This document shows, piece after piece, positions 22,970 through 24,730 of a stretch of DNA of 24,730 nucleotides. The DNA lies in the NCBI GenBank assembly GCA_017470325.1, contig JAFUES010000012.1:1-24730 (forward strand). Reading direction: 5' to 3'. Made by a program: the position numbers and the translations under genes. Origin of the DNA: Oscillospiraceae bacterium. Lineage in GTDB: Bacteria > Bacillota_A > Clostridia > Oscillospirales > Oscillospiraceae. Below the pieces are notes generated by a model. That model was not told where the DNA came from. It was given only the letters and a program-made list of their open reading frames with translations, and made no database searches. The stretch's first letter is position 1. Each line of letters starts with the position of its first letter.

Positions 22970-24316
22970 TTAATGATCAAAGCTTGGTGCGCCGTACAGA
23001 GGATCGTTCCAGTAAGAGGAACAGGAGGTGGGATAGTGGTCATAATCGAAGGTCTTGCGAATCTCCGCGTAGCGGGGATCGTAACCGCCTTGGGGACTAT
23101 GTTTCCAGTAGCCGCCACAGCCAGTGCCTTCGGTGGTGTTGATGTTGGTGTCGGGAAGGACCTCCCGCAGGTGCTCGATGTAATCCTCGGGGATGTAAGT
23201 GTGAGTGCCGATCCAGAGGCGTTTGAGCTCGGTCAGATGCTCCAGCGCCTCATAGCCGGTGACCTTGCCGTCATAGCAGATGTTCAGATGCTCCAGATTG
23301 GTCAGAGAGGCCAGCGGGGAAAGATCGATGCCGGGTTTCAGGGTGTTGATCTCCAAAAACTCCAGCTTGGTGCACTTACTCACATAATTGAGGTCGTGCA
23401 GACCGCCCAGACAGATGATGGCGACCTCCAGATCCGGCATGTATTCCATGAAACTGAAATCGTGGAGGTACTCATTGTGCCCGATATCCAGATACTTGAG
23501 CTCCGTCAGATATTTCATTTCCTCGGTGTTGTAGTCGGTTAAAACATGGTTCAGATTAGAGGCGAGCACTGTGTCGACATCCGTGCGCACGCTGCAGTCG
23601 TTGCCGAACCAAACGCGCCACACCACATGCATATCCGGGTAAGCATCCCGGATCTCAGCCATGGCAGGGCAGGACACACCGCAAAAATCCATATCCAGGG
23701 ATTTGCAGTTTTGCATATAGGGCAGCACCGCTTTAACGGCCGCGCCCTCATCGCTCATCTTGATGTGGTTGAAGTCAAGTGCTTCGTCCAGCGTGGACAG
23801 ATCCTTGCCGAACAGCCGGAAGTGATAATCGACCTGAGCCTGCGGGCAGGCATCCATGACCTGCTGAACCGTGTCCCAGGTGAGACGTGGCGTTTCTTCG
23901 GTGTAAGCCAGGTCTTCCGCAACCAGAATAGTGCTGGTGAGGATCTTGCCGCGGGTATCCTGGGTCTGTACCTCCTGTTCAGTAATAGGAAAGGCATAGC
24001 CCAGATCCACATATTGCAGCTCCGGCATCTGCTGGAGGCTGGAGATGATCGTCAACACATCCTGCTGCGTAAAGCCGGAAAGATCCAGGGTCGTCTCATC
24101 AGGCGTATGGCTGCTCCCGTCAGGAAAAGTAAAGATCACGGGAGTGGGCTCCGGCGTTTCCTCGGCAGCCTGCGTTTCAGCTCCTGCAGTCTGTGCATTG
24201 GCGGGGGAAGCGGTCCCGTTCGGTGCCTGTACGGAAGCCGCGTCCTGAGTTCCGCAGCCGCAGAGCAGCAAGACCAGAAGGGTAAGCGTGAAGATCAAAA
24301 ACAGAGTTCGTTTCAT
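22970..24316 (-). CDS. Leucine-rich-repeat lipoprotein
   Basis: The 448-residue product has a lipoprotein signal peptide ending LLLCGC (lipid-accepting Cys21), a low-complexity Ala/Thr/Glu/Pro linker (about 25-60), and leucine-rich repeats, the clearest from about 268 to 370 (YLTELKYLDIGHN, LEFLEINTLKPGIDLSPLASLTNLEHLNI, LTELKRLWIG). The middle has two copies of a related module (about 150-210 and 216-278), each with a segment of type ACP-x-x-x-V-x-[YW]-[HR]-[FV]-x-[LF]-F-G, ending in an LRR-like KxLDM/KYLDI strand. The tail is rich in Tyr, His and Gly. It should sit on the outer face of the membrane and bind a ligand or protein. The ATG has AAGGTG about 8 nt upstream. It is first in the operon with the glycosidase-family and membrane-protein genes. 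Confidence 0.88.
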   Translation of the reverse strand: MKRTLFLIFTLTLLVLLLCGCGTQDAASVQAPNGTASPANAQTAGAETQAAEETPEPTPVIFTFPDGSSHTPDETTLDLSGFTQQDVLTIISSLQQMPELQYVDLGYAFPITEQEVQTQDTRGKILTSTILVAEDLAYTEETPRLTWDTVQQVMDACPQAQVDYHFRLFGKDLSTLDEALDFNHIKMSDEGAAVKAVLPYMQNCKSLDMDFCGVSCPAMAEIRDAYPDMHVVWRVWFGNDCSVRTDVDTVLASNLNHVLTDYNTEEMKYLTELKYLDIGHNEYLHDFSFMEYMPDLEVAIICLGGLHDLNYVSKCTKLEFLEINTLKPGIDLSPLASLTNLEHLNICYDGKVTGYEALEHLTELKRLWIGTHTYIPEDYIEHLREVLPDTNINTTEGTGCGGYWKHSPQGGYDPRYAEIRKTFDYDHYPTSCSSYWNDPLYGAPSFDH

Positions 24317-24351
24317 TTTATTTCACCTTGATTGATGCAGATATTGAAGCA

Positions 24352-24380
24352 AGTATAGCACATCTTGACCCTCCGCTCAA
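24352..24380 (-). promoter_or_regulatory. Predicted sigma-A promoter of the envelope operon
   Basis: On the minus strand, TTGAGC (24380-24375) and TATACT (24357-24352) are separated by 17 nt, and TG precedes the -10 box by one base (extended -10). The predicted start is close to 24345, giving a leader of about 30 nt to the lipoprotein ATG. It diverges from the tRNA promoter about 100 bp away. Confidence 0.6.
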
Positions 24381-24459
24381 CTGTCTTGCGGCAGAAATCA
24401 GGGCAAATTGTTGAAAAGATCGGGGATGTTCGGCATCCGTCAAAGCGCTGTTTTTGGAC

Positions 24460-24488
24460 TTGACAAAGGACGATGATGTCTTTATAAT
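24460..24488 (+). promoter_or_regulatory. Consensus sigma-A promoter of the tRNA-Pro gene
   Basis: TTGACA (24460-24465) and TATAAT (24483-24488) with a 17-nt spacer are an exact match to the housekeeping consensus, as is often found ahead of stable RNA genes. The tRNA begins 13 nt after the -10 box. Confidence 0.9.
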
Positions 24489-24501
24489 AAACACGCTCTT
24501 T

Positions 24502-24577
24502 CGGGGTGTAGCGCAGATGGTAGCGCGCTTGGTTCGGGACCAAGAGGCCGGGAGTTCAAGTCTCCCCACTCCGACCA
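24502..24577 (+). tRNA. tRNA-Pro (anticodon CGG)
   Basis: The gene folds into a full cloverleaf. The acceptor stem is CGGGGTG with CACTCCG (one G-T wobble), with the C1-G72 pair typical of bacterial tRNA-Pro. The anticodon stem CTTGG/CCAAG encloses the loop TTCGGGA, giving anticodon CGG and G37. The T arm is GGGAG-TTCAAGT-CTCCC. The discriminator A and the CCA end are encoded in the DNA (24574-24577). It reads CCG codons. Confidence 0.95.
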
Positions 24578-24580
24578 CAC

Positions 24581-24631
24581 AGGCGGCGTAAAGCCTTGAT
24601 TTTCAAGGACTTTTCGCCGCCTTTGTTTTTG
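24581..24631 (+). terminator. Intrinsic terminator after tRNA-Pro
   Basis: AGGCGGCG (24581-24588) pairs with CGCCGCCT (24615-24622). Inside, AAAG pairs with CTTT and CCTTGA (24594-24599) with TCAAGG (24603-24608) around a TTT loop, making a long hairpin. TTTGTTTTT follows. The spacing of 3 nt after the CCA end fits a single-gene tRNA transcript. Confidence 0.88.
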
Positions 24632-24663
24632 CTCCATATCGCGGAATACTAAGGAATATCCTC

Positions 24664-24687
24664 CTACTCCTGATGCTACTCCTGATG
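24664..24687. repeat. Two tandem copies of a 12-bp unit
   Basis: CTACTCCTGATG occurs twice in direct succession (24664-24675 and 24676-24687) in the roughly 100 bp that follow the tRNA terminator. The rest of that stretch shows no gene I can support before the window ends. Confidence 0.85.
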
Positions 24688-24730
24688 TCTTGAGGCCAAA
24701 TAATCAGAGCTGATCCGTTATTTTCCGGAG

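Noticed and set aside
24424..24438. Small hairpin GGATG-TTCGG-CATCC between the divergent promoters
   Set aside because: A 5-bp stem with no T-run, lying upstream of both predicted transcription starts, is likely to be chance.
24502..24577. tRNA-Pro as a used attachment site of an integrated element
   Set aside because: No integrase and no second copy of the tRNA 3' end is visible in the window.
1..24730. CRISPR arrays, insertion sequences, phage or defence genes
   Set aside because: No regularly spaced repeats, transposase motifs or known defence domains were seen on either strand.

Overview
The window reads as chromosomal DNA of an anaerobic, spore-forming Firmicute, most likely a gut-type member of the Oscillospirales/Clostridia. 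The reasons are GC-rich codons combined with classic sigma-A promoters (one is a perfect TTGACA-17-TATAAT), strong AGGAGG-type ribosome binding sites, the oxygen-independent cobalamin route (CbiD, CbiG), a SleL/YaaH-type spore hydrolase and an iron-sulfur aldo/keto reductase. The genus assignment is inference.

Layout. Positions 1-161 are AT-richer and hold only a short open frame cut by the window edge. From 162 to about 4350, three genes run leftward as one probable unit: a 4Fe-4S aldo/keto reductase, the lipoprotein flavin transferase ApbE and the helicase RecG. A compact divergent promoter region (about 4294-4496) separates them from a nearly gapless rightward operon of 17 genes (4497-19088). 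That operon encodes most of anaerobic adenosylcobalamin synthesis: cbiF, cbiET, cbiA, cobT, cobU, cobS, a short second CobU-like gene, a cobC-like phosphatase, cbiB, cobD, cbiP, cbiC, a cysteine-rich small protein, cbiD, cbiG, cbiH and cbiJ. A strong hairpin terminator follows at 19108-19146. Next comes a TTG-started LysM-GH18 spore hydrolase gene, then a bidirectional terminator at 20505-20530. Three leftward genes (20542-24316) form a cell-envelope operon: a leucine-rich-repeat lipoprotein, a membrane-anchored phosphodiester-glycosidase-family protein and an unrecognised single-pass membrane protein. They are expressed from an extended -10 promoter at 24352-24380. A rightward tRNA-Pro(CGG) gene with its own promoter and terminator ends the window.

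How the genes work together. Corrin-ring steps are supplied by CbiF, CbiG, CbiD, CbiJ, CbiET, CbiH and CbiC. Amidation is by CbiA and CbiP. The aminopropanol arm is by CobD and CbiB. Nucleotide-loop assembly is by CobU, CobT, CobS and a CobC-like phosphatase. No CbiL, cobaltochelatase, precorrin-2 supply or corrinoid adenosyltransferase is present, so these must lie elsewhere if the pathway is complete. The most unusual points are the split of CobU hallmarks between two different CobU-like genes, the uncharacterised 8-cysteine protein embedded between cbiC and cbiD, a leader hairpin in place of a recognisable cobalamin riboswitch, and the uncharacterised three-gene envelope operon. I did not see a CRISPR array, insertion sequence, phage or defence system.
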